Shown here: piece after piece, positions 43,324 to 52,779 of the stretch
How the letters are laid out: every line of letters begins with the position of its first letter
Numbering within the stretch: position 1 is the first letter of the stretch
Source: Patulibacter sp. SYSU D01012
GTDB taxonomy: Bacteria; Actinomycetota; Thermoleophilia; Solirubrobacterales; Solirubrobacteraceae
Direction: 5' to 3'
Length of the DNA: 64,000 nucleotides
NCBI RefSeq assembly: GCF_017916475.1
Contig: NZ_JAFMTB010000001.1
Coordinates: forward strand, 1,264,849-1,328,848
Program-made: the position numbers and the translations under genes
Notes under the pieces: model-generated
Seen by the model: only the letters and a program-made list of their open reading frames with translations
Databases searched by the model: none
Told to the model about the DNA's origin: nothing

Positions 43324-43392
43324 GCGGCCACGGTACTGCCTCGCCGTCTGCCAGAGTCGGCCTGCCACCCCGCGACCCCCACCGGAGGCCCC

Positions 43393-45003
43393 ATGACCGC
43401 CGCCACCCAGGCCGACCTGCTGCTGCGCGCCCTCGCCCAGACCGCGCGCGAGGACGTCGTCGAGCTCGACCGCCTCGACGCGGTCACCGGCGACGGCGAC
43501 TTCGGGTCGACCCTCGGCCGCGGCGTCCGGGCGCTCGCCGCCGACCCGCCGTCCGGCACCGTCGCCGCGGTCCTCCGGGCCGCGTCGGAGCGGATGAGCG
43601 CCGCGATGGGCGGCAGCTCCGGCGCGTTCGTCGGCATCGGCCTGCTCCGCGCCGCGCGCGCCCTGCACGACGCCGGCGAGGACGACCTGACCGCCGCGCA
43701 GATCGCGGCCGCCGTGCGCGCCGCGGTCGACGGGGTCACCGACCTCGGCGGCGCGCGGCCGGGCGACAAGACGTTCCTCGACGCCCTCGCCCCGCTCGCC
43801 GACGCGCTCGACGCGGGCCAGGACCCGGTCGCCGCCGCCGCGGACGGCGCCGCGTCCACCCGCGAGATGACCGCCCGCGTCGGCCGGTCCTCGTACGCCG
43901 GTGAGCGCTCGAAGGGCGAGCCCGACGCCGGCGCCACCGCGGTGGCCGCCACGGTCCGCCGGCTGCAGGACGCCGATGACGTCCCCGCCTGGGACGCGCT
44001 TCGCGGCGGGCCCGACGCGACGCAGGACGAGGACGACGCGGCGCCGACCGACGGCGGCTTCGTCAACGACCCGCACGACCTGGTCGACGAGGCGCTCGAC
44101 GGCCTCGTTTCGGCGCACGCCGAGACGCTGGCGTGGCTCGACGGCCACCGCGCCGTGGTGCGCCGCGACGGCCCGGCCGGCGACCGCGTGGCGATCGTCT
44201 CGGGCGGCGGTGCCGGCCACGAGCCGCTGCACGCCAGCTTCGTCGGCCCCGGCATGCTCGACGCCGCCTGCCCGGGCGCCGTCTTCACCTCGCCGTCCTC
44301 CGCCCAGATCGCCGCGGCGGCACACGCGGTGGCGGGGGAGGGCGGCGTGCTCTTCGTCGTCAAGCAGTACACGGGCGACGTCCTGAACTTCCGCCTGGCC
44401 GCCGAGCTGCTGGCCGACGACGGCATCCGCAGCGCGACGGTGATCGTCGCCGACGACGTGGCGCTCGACGCCGACGCCGCCGTCGGCCGCCGCGGCACGG
44501 GTGCCACCGTCGCGGTCGAGCGCATCGCCGGCGCGGCCGCCGCAGCGGGCCGGCCGCTCGAGGACGTCCGTGCGCTCGCGCAGCGGGTCGCCGACGCCGG
44601 CCGGTCCTTCGGCGTGGCGCTCCACGGCGACGAGATGGAGCTGGGCGTCGGGATCCACGGCGAGCCGGGCCGCCCCCGCGAGCCGCGCGTCCCGGCCGAC
44701 GAGATCGCCCGGCAGCTCGTCGCCCCGCTCCTGCCCGAGCTGCCGGCGGCGACCGAGGCGCCGCTGCTGCTGCAGGTCAGCGGCCTGGGCGGCACCCCGC
44801 CGCTCGAGCTGCACGTGCTGCTCCGCGGCGTCCTCGCCACCCTTCGCGACGACCACGGCCTCACGCCGGCGCGCATTCTCACGGGCGATCTCGTCACGTC
44901 GCTCGACCAGGCCGGCGCGATCGTCACCCTGGTGCCGTTGGACGACGAGACGCTCGCCTTCTGGGACGCGCCGCTGCGCACGCCCGCGCTGCGCTGGGGG
45001 TGA
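43393..45003 (+). CDS. Dihydroxyacetone kinase fusion with inverted DhaL-DhaK order
   Basis: A 536-aa protein. Residues 1-205 are a DhaL (ATP-binding) domain with GDGDFG (33-38) and MGGSSGAF; about 220-536 are a DhaK (dihydroxyacetone-binding) domain with GGGAGHEPLHASFVGPGM, PSSAQI and the substrate His422 in GVGIHGEPG. ATP-dependent enzymes are normally K then L; here the order is reversed. All key residues are present, so activity is likely. GGAGG precedes the ATG. No PTS partner (DhaM) is nearby, consistent with direct ATP use. Confidence 0.88.
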   Translation: MTAATQADLLLRALAQTAREDVVELDRLDAVTGDGDFGSTLGRGVRALAADPPSGTVAAVLRAASERMSAAMGGSSGAFVGIGLLRAARALHDAGEDDLTAAQIAAAVRAAVDGVTDLGGARPGDKTFLDALAPLADALDAGQDPVAAAADGAASTREMTARVGRSSYAGERSKGEPDAGATAVAATVRRLQDADDVPAWDALRGGPDATQDEDDAAPTDGGFVNDPHDLVDEALDGLVSAHAETLAWLDGHRAVVRRDGPAGDRVAIVSGGGAGHEPLHASFVGPGMLDAACPGAVFTSPSSAQIAAAAHAVAGEGGVLFVVKQYTGDVLNFRLAAELLADDGIRSATVIVADDVALDADAAVGRRGTGATVAVERIAGAAAAAGRPLEDVRALAQRVADAGRSFGVALHGDEMELGVGIHGEPGRPREPRVPADEIARQLVAPLLPELPAATEAPLLLQVSGLGGTPPLELHVLLRGVLATLRDDHGLTPARILTGDLVTSLDQAGAIVTLVPLDDETLAFWDAPLRTPALRWG

Positions 45004-45169
45004 GGGGGTGCGGCGGGCCGAGCGTCGGGTGGTCTCGCCCGGCGCCCGGCCGCGTCGCCGCGCCCGGCGCCCGCTGGCGCCCCGAGGCACGCGCCGCGAC
45101 GAAGCCCGGTTCCTCCTCCCCGCGCCCGGGTACGGGCGGAGCGAGGCACCCGCGACGAAGGAGGATCCC

Positions 45170-45577
45170 GTGCCGAAGATGGGCAAGAACGGCCAGCCGA
45201 AGCAGAGCGAGCTGCCGCGGCCGGTGCAGAACTCGTCGGCCAAGGCGCAGCGGACGTTCGCGAAGGCGCACGACGCCGCCGAGGACGAGTACGACGACGC
45301 CGAGCGCGCCAACCGCGTCGCCTACTCCGCGCTGAAGCACACGCACGAGAAGCGGGGCGACAAGTGGGTCGCCAAGGACGAGCCCGGCCCCTCGGACGAG
45401 CGCGCGAAGGACCCGGACGCCCGGAACAAGAAGGGCGGCGAGGGCACGCACGGCGGCGTCGACGCGGTCGGCAACACGAAGGAGGAGCTCTACGAGCGGG
45501 CCAAGAGGCTCGACGTGGAGGGGCGCTCGAAGATGGACAAGGGCGAGCTGGCCGACGCCATCGCGAAGAAGCAGTGA
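45170..45577 (+). CDS. chaB: ChaB family protein with Rho-N-like C-terminus
   Basis: A 135-aa charged protein. The ChaB domain (about 10-70; LPRPVQNSSAKAQRTFAKAHD, VAYSALKHTHEKRGDKWV) is followed by a Rho N-terminal-like SAP motif (KEELYERAKRLDVEGRSKM, about 100-135). AAGGAGG sits right before the GTG at 45170; an in-frame ATG 9 bases later is possible. ChaB is linked to cation transport in E. coli, but this actinobacterial form is of unknown role. Confidence 0.85.
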   Translation: MPKMGKNGQPKQSELPRPVQNSSAKAQRTFAKAHDAAEDEYDDAERANRVAYSALKHTHEKRGDKWVAKDEPGPSDERAKDPDARNKKGGEGTHGGVDAVGNTKEELYERAKRLDVEGRSKMDKGELADAIAKKQ

Positions 45578-45606
45578 CGGCGCCGCGCTGACGCCGCCCG
45601 GCCGCG

Positions 45607-46854
45607 CTAGGTCGCGATGACCTGCAGCACGAGGGCGGCCAGCGCGAACGCCGATGCCGTCAGCAGGCTGATGACGAACGCGTTCCGGGTCGTCAGGCGC
45701 GTCGACGCCGCGACGATCGCCGACTCGAGCCGCGCCGTCGTGTCGTGCGTGGCCTGGACGCTGCGGGGGATGTCCAGGGCGCCGGCGAGCCCGTCGTGGA
45801 ACGCCACGAGGTAGGCGTCCGAGACGACCCGCCGGATGTCCAGATGCGTCTCGATCTGGAACGCCACGGTGATGTCGATCATCGCCAGCCGCGCGTGCTG
45901 CGCCTGGAACGGGTCGCTCCCGGTCGCCGACCACCGGTGCCGCGGGACGGCGAGGTCCTCGTTGACGTCGCCCAGGATGGCGTACGCCTCGTCGCGCACC
46001 TCGCGAAGCAGCGACGCGGCGCCGACGAGCAGGGCCGCCGAGGTCAGGGCGTTGCGGCACACCGGCTCCGCGTGCCCCGCCAGCAGGCTCGCCCCCGGGC
46101 GGATGGCCCCGACGTGCCCGGCGAAGCGGTTGAACTCGCCGGGACGGACGATGGCGTCGTCGCGCAGCGACGTGACGTCGTCGGCCACGCGGCCGAGCAG
46201 GCGGCGCACGAGCACGCCGTCGTCGGCCTGCAGCGCGTCCTCGTCGCCCTCCCGGACGAACAGCATCGTGTGCAGCTCGGAGCCGATGAGCAGCCGCGGG
46301 CTGCGGTCGTCGTGGGTGGCGTCGCGCAGCGGCGGAATCGTGGAGACCGCGTGGTGGACCGCCTCCTGGAACGTCGTGACCCCCGGCTGCCCCGCGACGC
46401 GCATCGCGAGCTGCGGTCCGCCGTCGAGCGTCGCGATGAGCACGGCCGGGAGCTCGTCGAGCGGACTCCCGAGGCACTGGCTCAGGCACACGCTGAGCTG
46501 CCCGTCCGCCAGGCGGACGAGGAACACGTGGCTCGGACCGTCGTCGGGCGACGACGCGCCGGGGATCTCGACGGGGATCGACTCGCCGACGACCTGCGGC
46601 ATGCGGTCCCGAACCCGGGCGTACTGCCGCTCGAGGTGTCCGAGCCCCGCGAACCCGTCCGCGAAGGACCATCCCTGGTGCGACGCCGCGACCTTCCGCA
46701 GCGCCTCGGCCGTCGCCCAGGGCGCCGGCGTCTCGTGCGGCCTTCCGGCCGTGGCGTCGGCCGGGTAGCTCCAGCGCGCCGAGAAGAGGTGCAGGACGCG
46801 GTGATGCCGCGGGTCGCGCGCGGTGCCGTCGAGCGGCCACGGCCGACCGGTCAT
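45607..46854 (-). CDS. Hypothetical membrane-anchored protein
   Basis: A 415-aa protein with one C-terminal transmembrane helix (NAFVISLLTASAFALAALVLQVI) and a large cytoplasmic part with no recognised family. Segments such as RVLHLFSARWSYPAD and the helical half (about 240-385) could be a helical bundle. The ATG overlaps the GDPD stop (ATGA), so it is cotranscribed with that gene. Confidence 0.65.
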   Translation of the reverse strand: MTGRPWPLDGTARDPRHHRVLHLFSARWSYPADATAGRPHETPAPWATAEALRKVAASHQGWSFADGFAGLGHLERQYARVRDRMPQVVGESIPVEIPGASSPDDGPSHVFLVRLADGQLSVCLSQCLGSPLDELPAVLIATLDGGPQLAMRVAGQPGVTTFQEAVHHAVSTIPPLRDATHDDRSPRLLIGSELHTMLFVREGDEDALQADDGVLVRRLLGRVADDVTSLRDDAIVRPGEFNRFAGHVGAIRPGASLLAGHAEPVCRNALTSAALLVGAASLLREVRDEAYAILGDVNEDLAVPRHRWSATGSDPFQAQHARLAMIDITVAFQIETHLDIRRVVSDAYLVAFHDGLAGALDIPRSVQATHDTTARLESAIVAASTRLTTRNAFVISLLTASAFALAALVLQVIAT

Positions 46855-47534
46855 CGCGCGTCCCGGATCGCGAGGGCGCGGCGGGGCACGTTCGTGATCA
46901 CGCCCGTCACGCGGGGATCCCGGAGGAGGCGCTCGAGCGTCCCGGCGTCGTCGACGGTCCACACGTACGTCGGCAGGTGGCCCTCCGCGGGTGCGTCGTC
47001 CGGCGGGCTGGCGTCCAGCACCGCCAGCTCCGGCGCGACCGCCGTCGCACCGCAGGCGCGTGCCCGGCGGACCGCCGTGGCCAGGTCCGGCGTCTGCGCG
47101 TCGACGAGGAGGCCCGTCCGGACCGCCGGCCACGCCGCCCGCACTCGGCGAACGACGTCGGGCAGGAAGGACGTGAAGACGACCTCGCCGGCCGGAAAGC
47201 GGCGACGCACCGCCGCGACCGCCTCCTCGACGCCGACGTCCTCCTTCAGCTCCACGTCCAGGCCGATCCGGCCGGCGGCGAGCTGCACCACGGCGTCGAG
47301 GGTGCAGGCGTGCGGGCCGAGGGCGGCGGCGAGCTCGTCGGCGGACAGCTCCGCGACCGGCCGGCCGTCGACGTCCGGGTCGTGATGGCAGACCAGGACG
47401 CCGTCGCGGGTGCGGCGGACGTCGAACTCGATCATGTCGGCGCCGTCGGCGATCGCCTGCTCGAACGCCTGGGGGCTGTTGTCCGGGAGGGCGTGCGAGG
47501 ACCCGCGATGGGCGATCACGGAGCGGGCCGTCAT
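46851..47534 (-). CDS. Glycerophosphodiester phosphodiesterase
   Basis: A 227-aa cytoplasmic GDPD that hydrolyses glycerophosphodiesters to glycerol-3-phosphate and an alcohol. Motifs: HRGSSHALPDNS, EFDVRRTRDGVLVCHHDP (Glu/Asp metal ligands and His) and DVELKED. Slightly short of the usual 240-250 aa. TACGGT lies 6 nt before the ATG (leaderless). The downstream partner is a membrane-anchored unknown. Confidence 0.9.
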   Translation of the reverse strand: MTARSVIAHRGSSHALPDNSPQAFEQAIADGADMIEFDVRRTRDGVLVCHHDPDVDGRPVAELSADELAAALGPHACTLDAVVQLAAGRIGLDVELKEDVGVEEAVAAVRRRFPAGEVVFTSFLPDVVRRVRAAWPAVRTGLLVDAQTPDLATAVRRARACGATAVAPELAVLDASPPDDAPAEGHLPTYVWTVDDAGTLERLLRDPRVTGVITNVPRRALAIRDAR

Positions 47535-47700
47535 GGCGTGACCGTAGCGGGCCCGCCCCCCGGCAACCGGCCACCTCGCGGGCCCCGCCGGACGGCGGAC
47601 GGCGTCGGGCGCCGCGCCGTCCCCCGCGGCGCCCCGCCCATCGCCTTCTTGTCCGCCGGGCCAACGGTGCCGCGCCCGGCGGCCGACAACCTGGGGGGAG

Positions 47701-49104
47701 ATGGACGACCTCCCCGGCACCGGCGGCGCGCGGAACGGCCGCAACGGCCACGCCCGGCACCAGATCGCGGCGTTCGACGCGCGCGACCGCGGCGGCTCGG
47801 CCGGCCCGCGGATCGGCGCGGTGCTGCCGGGCGGCGGCGCCCGCGGCGCCTACGAGGCCGGGGCGCTCTCGGTCCTGGCGCCCGCGCTGCAGGCCCGCGG
47901 CGAGCGGATCTCGATCGCGTGCGGCACGTCGGTCGGGGCCATCAACGCCGCCTTCCTGGCGTCCACCGCCCACCTGCCGCTCGACGAGCAGATCGCGCTG
48001 GCCCTCGACACGTGGCGGGGGATGCGCAAGCACGACGTGATCCGGTCGGTCATCGGCCCGTCCCTCGTGAAGACGGGCCTGCGGCTGGCGGGCGAGCTGC
48101 TCGACGTGCCGGGCGTCCGCGTCGCGGGGCTCATGGACCCGTCGCCGCTGGCGGCGTCGCTCGAGCGCTGGATCGACTGGGACGCGCTGCGCCACAACGT
48201 CGACAGCCGGCGCTTCGACGCGCTGTGCGTCGTCGCCACGGCGCTCTCGGGCGGCGGCGCCGTGGGCTTCGTCCACACCGCGGGGCGGGTCCCGACCAGC
48301 CGCGCGGCGGACGACCTGCGCTACGTGGGGGTGGACCGCCTGCTGCCGGACCACGTGCGCGCGAGCGCGGCGATCCCGCTGCTGTTCCCGCCCGTCGAGG
48401 TGACCGAGCCCGCCGAGGCCGCGGACGCCTACATCGACGGCGGCGTGCGCCTGAACGCCCCGATCGCGCCGACGCTCGCCCTGGGCGCCGACCGCGTCAT
48501 CGTCATCGGCTTCGAGCCGTTCGCCGCCCGGGCGCCCGTGCCGGGGCCGCTGCGCGCGCCGCGGATGTCGGACGTCGGCGCCAACGTCCTCAGCGGCCTG
48601 CTCGTCGACCAGGTCGCCGACGACCTGCACCGGCTCGCCGCGATCAACGCCTTCATGGTCGAGGGCAGCGGCCTGGGGGTGGCCAACCAGGCCGCGCGCA
48701 CCGAGCGCCTAGCGCGCGGCAAGCCGGCGTACCGCCGCATCCCGTACGTCCTCGTCGCGCCCGAGAAGCGCGGCCGGATCGCGGAGCTCGCCGACCAGGT
48801 GTTCGAGGAGCGGTACTCCGGGCTGAAGGGCTGGCGGCACCCCGACCTGCCCGTGGTCTCGCGGCTGCTCGGCGGCGGACGCTCCCGGTCGCGCGGCGAG
48901 CTCCTGAGCTTCCTGCTCTTCGACGAGCGGTTCGTCGAGCTGCTGATCGCGGAGGGCGCCAAGGACGCGGAGCGCTGGCTCGACCGCCATCCGCACGTGT
49001 GGTGCTCCGACGCGCCGCACGACCTGATGGACCACCACGGCGGGGCGGCCGACGCGCGGGAGCGGGCCACGCTCGACGAGTGGCGCTCCCTCCGGCGGCG
49101 CTAG
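47701..49104 (+). CDS. Patatin-like phospholipase
   Basis: A 467-aa serine hydrolase with oxyanion motif GGGARG (44-49), nucleophile Ser77 in GTSVG and Asp246 in YIDGGVRL. These lipolytic acyl hydrolases use a Ser-Asp dyad. The C-terminal 150 residues (KRGRIAELADQVFEERYSGL onward) are an extension with no known domain. CTGGGGGGAG precedes the ATG. It diverges from the GDPD operon, so both may act in phospholipid turnover. Confidence 0.9.
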   Translation: MDDLPGTGGARNGRNGHARHQIAAFDARDRGGSAGPRIGAVLPGGGARGAYEAGALSVLAPALQARGERISIACGTSVGAINAAFLASTAHLPLDEQIALALDTWRGMRKHDVIRSVIGPSLVKTGLRLAGELLDVPGVRVAGLMDPSPLAASLERWIDWDALRHNVDSRRFDALCVVATALSGGGAVGFVHTAGRVPTSRAADDLRYVGVDRLLPDHVRASAAIPLLFPPVEVTEPAEAADAYIDGGVRLNAPIAPTLALGADRVIVIGFEPFAARAPVPGPLRAPRMSDVGANVLSGLLVDQVADDLHRLAAINAFMVEGSGLGVANQAARTERLARGKPAYRRIPYVLVAPEKRGRIAELADQVFEERYSGLKGWRHPDLPVVSRLLGGGRSRSRGELLSFLLFDERFVELLIAEGAKDAERWLDRHPHVWCSDAPHDLMDHHGGAADARERATLDEWRSLRRR

Positions 49105-49199
49105 GGCCGGCACGCGGCCACCTGCGCGCGCGGGTCGGCGACGCCCCGGCCGCGGACGCCGTCGCGCGGCCTGCGGGGAGCGCGGGACGGACCGCGGCC

Positions 49200-49772
49200 T
49201 CAGCCGAGCGCGACGCGCTCGACGGGGACGTACCGCGCGCCCGCCGGCTCCAGGAACGACCGGTACAGCGTCACCGCGGCGCCGTCGAACGCCACCTGCG
49301 GCGTCGGGTCGAGCGCGCGATCGCGCGGGGCCGCGTCGGGGCGCAGCCGCGCCACGGTGACGTGGGGGCGGAAGCCGCGGTCCGCGGACCAGCCGACGGC
49401 GGCCCCGAGCGCGTCGGCGACCGCCTGCAGCGCTCGCAGGTCGCCGCGCTCGTCGTGCAGCTCGACGGCCAGCACCCGCGGCCGGCGCGGGGGGAGCCAC
49501 AGCGGCGCGCCGAGCGCCAGGCCGAGCGCCCCGTGCGTCTCGGCCGCGCCGACGACGGCGCCGGCGATCGGGGCGACCTCGCCCGGGTCGCGCGGGCCGA
49601 GGAACGCGAGCGTCACGTGCAGGTGCTCGGGCGGGACGAGCCGCAGCCCCGGGACCGCGCGACGCTGCGCCCGGCCCCACGCCGCGAGGGCGCCCCGGAC
49701 GTCGTCGGGCGGGTCGAGCGCGACGAACAGGCGGGGGCCGGACGGCCCCGGCGAGCGGCGGCGGCCGGGCAT
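49200..49772 (-). CDS. thpR: RNA 2',3'-cyclic phosphodiesterase (LigT/ThpR)
   Basis: A 190-aa 2H phosphoesterase with two HxTx motifs: H52VTL and H137VTV, and the opening RLFVALDPPDDVR. ThpR opens 2',3'-cyclic phosphates on RNA. TACCGT lies 6 nt before the ATG (leaderless). Confidence 0.9.
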   Translation of the reverse strand: MPGRRRSPGPSGPRLFVALDPPDDVRGALAAWGRAQRRAVPGLRLVPPEHLHVTLAFLGPRDPGEVAPIAGAVVGAAETHGALGLALGAPLWLPPRRPRVLAVELHDERGDLRALQAVADALGAAVGWSADRGFRPHVTVARLRPDAAPRDRALDPTPQVAFDGAAVTLYRSFLEPAGARYVPVERVALG

Positions 49773-49900
49773 GCGGCGACGGTACCCGCGCGGCCGGTGC
49801 GCCTACCGCGCCGGGTCGACCGCCGGGCCGCGCCGGGCGGGTCGGCGGCGGCCGTCGACCGCAGGTCGCGGCCGGCGGCCGCGAGCGGCGGGGCGGGCGG

Positions 49901-50251
49901 TCAGGCCGGGTCGGCGGCCACGGTGGGCTTGTAGCCCGGCCCGAAGCACGCGAAGGGGACCGAGCCCGTCCGCGTCGCCTGGCAGCGGAAGCGCGTGCCG
50001 GCCTGACGGATCGTGCGGACGCCGCGGGGCGTCGACTTCGGGCTCACGACGCGGAAGTACTTGCGGTACAGGCTGCGCGAGGAGGAGCAGCGGAACGAGC
50101 CGGCCGTGACGAGCACGTGGACGCGCACGCCGCGGGCGGTGATCGTGCCGCAGTCCTTCGTGGCGGCCGCGGCGGGAGCGGCGCCGACGAGCGGGACGGC
50201 CGCGAGGGCCGCGGTCGTCAGGGCGCCGGCGAGGAGGGAACGGGAGACCAT
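49901..50251 (-). CDS. Small secreted hypothetical protein
   Basis: A 116-aa protein with signal peptide (LLAGALTTAALAAVPLVGAAPAAAA) and four Cys in a roughly 75-residue mature domain (DCGTI, FRCSS, FRCQA, FACFG), probably disulfide-bonded. No family recognised. TACGGT lies 7 nt before the ATG at 50251, which favours this start over one 36 bases upstream. Confidence 0.7.
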   Translation of the reverse strand: MVSRSLLAGALTTAALAAVPLVGAAPAAAATKDCGTITARGVRVHVLVTAGSFRCSSSRSLYRKYFRVVSPKSTPRGVRTIRQAGTRFRCQATRTGSVPFACFGPGYKPTVAADPA

Positions 50252-50308
50252 GACGCGGACCGTACCCCCGGCCGCTCGGGTCGTCATGCGCCGGATGACG
50301 GTGATCGA

Positions 50309-51034
50309 TCAGCCGCGCAGGCGGTCGCCGAGGAAGGCGACCGTCCGCGCCCACGCGTCCTGTGCCGACGCCGCGTGGTAGCTGGCGCGGGCGTCGCAGT
50401 GGAAGCCGTGCCCGGCCTCGGGGTAGCGCACGACCTCGGTGGCGACCTCGGCGCGGGCGGCGGCCTGGCGCAGGTCCTCGACCTGCTCGACGGGGATCCC
50501 CGTGTCCTCGTCGCCGAAGAAGCCCAGCCACGGCGTCTTCAGCTCGGGGGCGAGCTCGCGCAGCGGCGGCTCGCCGAAGCGGCCCTCGGCGATCCCGCCG
50601 CCGTAGAACGTCACGGACGCCCCCAGCGCGTAGCGGGCGCCCGCGATCAGCGACACCGTGCCGCCCATGCAGAAGCCGACGGTCGCGATGTCGTGGTCCT
50701 TGAAGCGCACGCGCCGCAGGTGCTCGAGCGTCTCCTCCAGGTCCTCCTCGAGGCCTCGGTTCGTCAGCGCCTCCATGTGCGGCCGGGCGGCCGCGAAGTC
50801 GTCGTACCCCAGGCGCGGGGCGCCGGTGCGGTGGAAGAGCGCCGGCGCGACCGCCAGGAAGCCCTCGGCGGCGAAGCGCCGGCAGACGTCCTCGACGTGG
50901 TCGTTGACGCCGAACGCCTCCTGCAGGACGACGACGGCGCCGCGCGGCGTGTCGTCGGGACGCGCCTCGTACAGGGCCATCGGGCCGTCCGTCGTGGGCA
51001 GCTCGACGGTGCGCGTCTCGGCGATCTCGGTCAT
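50309..51034 (-). CDS. Dienelactone hydrolase family protein
   Basis: A 241-aa alpha/beta hydrolase with nucleophile Cys122 in GFCMGG, an Asp in FFGDEDTGIP (175-177) and His209 in EAGHGFH: the Cys-Asp-His triad of dienelactone hydrolases. It starts 3 bases after the stop of the ParA-partner gene, so is probably in the same transcript. Substrate unknown. Confidence 0.88.
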   Translation of the reverse strand: MTEIAETRTVELPTTDGPMALYEARPDDTPRGAVVVLQEAFGVNDHVEDVCRRFAAEGFLAVAPALFHRTGAPRLGYDDFAAARPHMEALTNRGLEEDLEETLEHLRRVRFKDHDIATVGFCMGGTVSLIAGARYALGASVTFYGGGIAEGRFGEPPLRELAPELKTPWLGFFGDEDTGIPVEQVEDLRQAAARAEVATEVVRYPEAGHGFHCDARASYHAASAQDAWARTVAFLGDRLRG

Positions 51035-51037
51035 CGG

Positions 51038-51976
51038 CTAGGCGAGGAAGGCGCCGCCGCGGACCATCTCCATCCGCGTGACGAGGCGGGCGGCGTCGTC
51101 GGCGGTGTCCGGCAGGTGCGCGTCGAGCAGCGCGTTGACGAGCGTCGAGCGACGGACGGCCGCGACCTTGCCGGTGGCGCCGGCGACGACCGCGTCGAGC
51201 TCGGCGCGGAGCGGCTCGGGCAGGCGGGCGTTGCGCTCCTGCCAGGGCCGCTCGAGCGTCTCGAGCTGGCGCCGGCGGTAGCCGCCGATCGCCTTCGCGG
51301 CGGCCTGTCCGTCGGCGGGCAGGTGGAAGTGCAGGACCGCCGTGACGATCGCGGCGAACGTCACCCGCGGGCCCGTGCGCGCGACGAGGTCGTCCGCGCG
51401 GTCCGACAGGCCCTGGTCGAGGATGAGCGCCGTCTGCTTCGGGCGGCCGAGCAGGCGCTCGGGCGCGAGGGTCTCGGGCGCCAGGTCGGCGGCCCACGCG
51501 GGCAGGTCGTCGGTGTCGACGGGCGACGGGGCGGCGACGGCCTCCGGGGCCGCGGGCTCCTCCGTCGCCTCGGCGGCCTCGGCGGCCTCGGCGGCCTCGG
51601 CGGCGGGCGCCTCTGCCGTGTCCGGCGCCACGACGGCGTCGCCGGTGCGCGCCGCGGTGGCGGACGTCTCGGCGGCAGCGGGCGCCGACGGGGCGGCGGG
51701 CGCGTCGGCCGGAGCGGCCTCGGCGGTGCGATCGGCGTCGACCCCGGGCGCGGCGGCCTTCGGCGCGGGGGCCTCGGGCGCGACCGCCTTCGGCGCCGCG
51801 GCCGGCGTCGGCGCGACGGCCGCGGCCGGGCGCGCGGGCTCGGGCACGGCCTGCAGGCGGGCGGCGCGCGGGGCGGCGTCCTCGGCGGGTGCGACGTCCG
51901 CGGGGGCGTCGACGCGGACGGTCGTCAGGTCCAGCGGGCTGCGGAGGCCGCTGGGGGACAGCTTCAGGCGCGCCAT
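51038..51976 (-). CDS. ParA-partner candidate with duplicated RHH-like segments
   Basis: A 312-aa protein. Residues about 25-150 are Ala/Pro-rich and disordered, with AEAAEAAEAAEA encoded by 9-base repeats. The C-terminal about 140 residues hold two similar segments, RVTFAAIVTAVLHFHLP and RRSTLVNALLDAHLP, each after a DxxVA-type helix, resembling ribbon-helix-helix repeats. The start overlaps the parA stop (TGATG). It could be a DNA-binding partner for ParA; this is inference from context and pattern. Confidence 0.6.
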   Translation of the reverse strand: MARLKLSPSGLRSPLDLTTVRVDAPADVAPAEDAAPRAARLQAVPEPARPAAAVAPTPAAAPKAVAPEAPAPKAAAPGVDADRTAEAAPADAPAAPSAPAAAETSATAARTGDAVVAPDTAEAPAAEAAEAAEAAEATEEPAAPEAVAAPSPVDTDDLPAWAADLAPETLAPERLLGRPKQTALILDQGLSDRADDLVARTGPRVTFAAIVTAVLHFHLPADGQAAAKAIGGYRRRQLETLERPWQERNARLPEPLRAELDAVVAGATGKVAAVRRSTLVNALLDAHLPDTADDAARLVTRMEMVRGGAFLA

Positions 51977-52779
51977 CACGCCACCTCCACCATGGTCTTG
52001 TCGGTCGTCTTGCGGGGGCGCGCGTCCGTCGCCTCGATCTCGGCGGCGAGCTCGCGGAACGCCTGGGCGGCGCGGCCGTCGGGCTTGCGCAGCACGAGGG
52101 GGATGCCCTCGGTCGTCGCGTCGTGGAAGCTCGAGCGCATCGGGATCTGCGCCTGCAGCAGCGGGGCGTCCAGCTCGGGCAGCGCCTCGTCGAGCGTCTG
52201 GAACGTGTTGCGGCGCGGATCGACGTTGTTGCGCAGCAGCCCGAGCGTGCGGACGTCGACGCGGCGCCGACGGAGCGTGTCGAGCGTCGAGAGCAGCGTC
52301 GCCGCGCCCTTGTACGCGTTGCGGTCGATCATCGACACGGGGACGAGGACCTCGTCCGCGGCGACGAACGCGTTGACCGTCAGCAGGCCCAGGTTGGGCG
52401 GGCAGTCCAGGACGAGGTAGTCGTACCGGGGCAGGATCTCGGTCAGCGCCTCCGCCAGGAACTCCTCGCGGCGCACCTGCGAGACGAGCGTCAGCTCGAC
52501 GTCGGCCATGCGGCTGTCTCCGGCGAGCAGGTCGACGCCGGGCGCGGCGTCGGTCAGCAGCGCGTCGTCGGCCTCGGACTCGCCGAGGAAGACGTCGGCC
52601 AGCGTGTGCGGTGCGTCCTCGGGGGCGTAGCCGAGCATCGCCGTCGTGTCGAACTGCGGGTCGACGTCGACGACGAGGACCCGGCGGCCGGCCTGGCCCA
52701 GCGCGACGGCGAGGTTGACGGTCACGGTGCTCTTGCCGGCGCCGCCCTTCTGGTTGGCGACGGCGATCACGCGGGTCAT
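51976..52779 (-). CDS. parA: ParA family ATPase
   Basis: A 267-aa Walker-type ATPase with the deviant Walker A KGGAGKST (11-18), VVDVDPQFDTT and YDYLVLDCPPNLG. These ATPases position DNA or protein cargo. No ParB with a typical HTH is adjacent; the partner is the overlapping gene downstream. GAGGA precedes the ATG. Upstream lies a 2.5-kb gene-free GC-rich stretch, where a cognate site could be sought. Confidence 0.9.
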   Translation of the reverse strand: MTRVIAVANQKGGAGKSTVTVNLAVALGQAGRRVLVVDVDPQFDTTAMLGYAPEDAPHTLADVFLGESEADDALLTDAAPGVDLLAGDSRMADVELTLVSQVRREEFLAEALTEILPRYDYLVLDCPPNLGLLTVNAFVAADEVLVPVSMIDRNAYKGAATLLSTLDTLRRRRVDVRTLGLLRNNVDPRRNTFQTLDEALPELDAPLLQAQIPMRSSFHDATTEGIPLVLRKPDGRAAQAFRELAAEIEATDARPRKTTDKTMVEVA

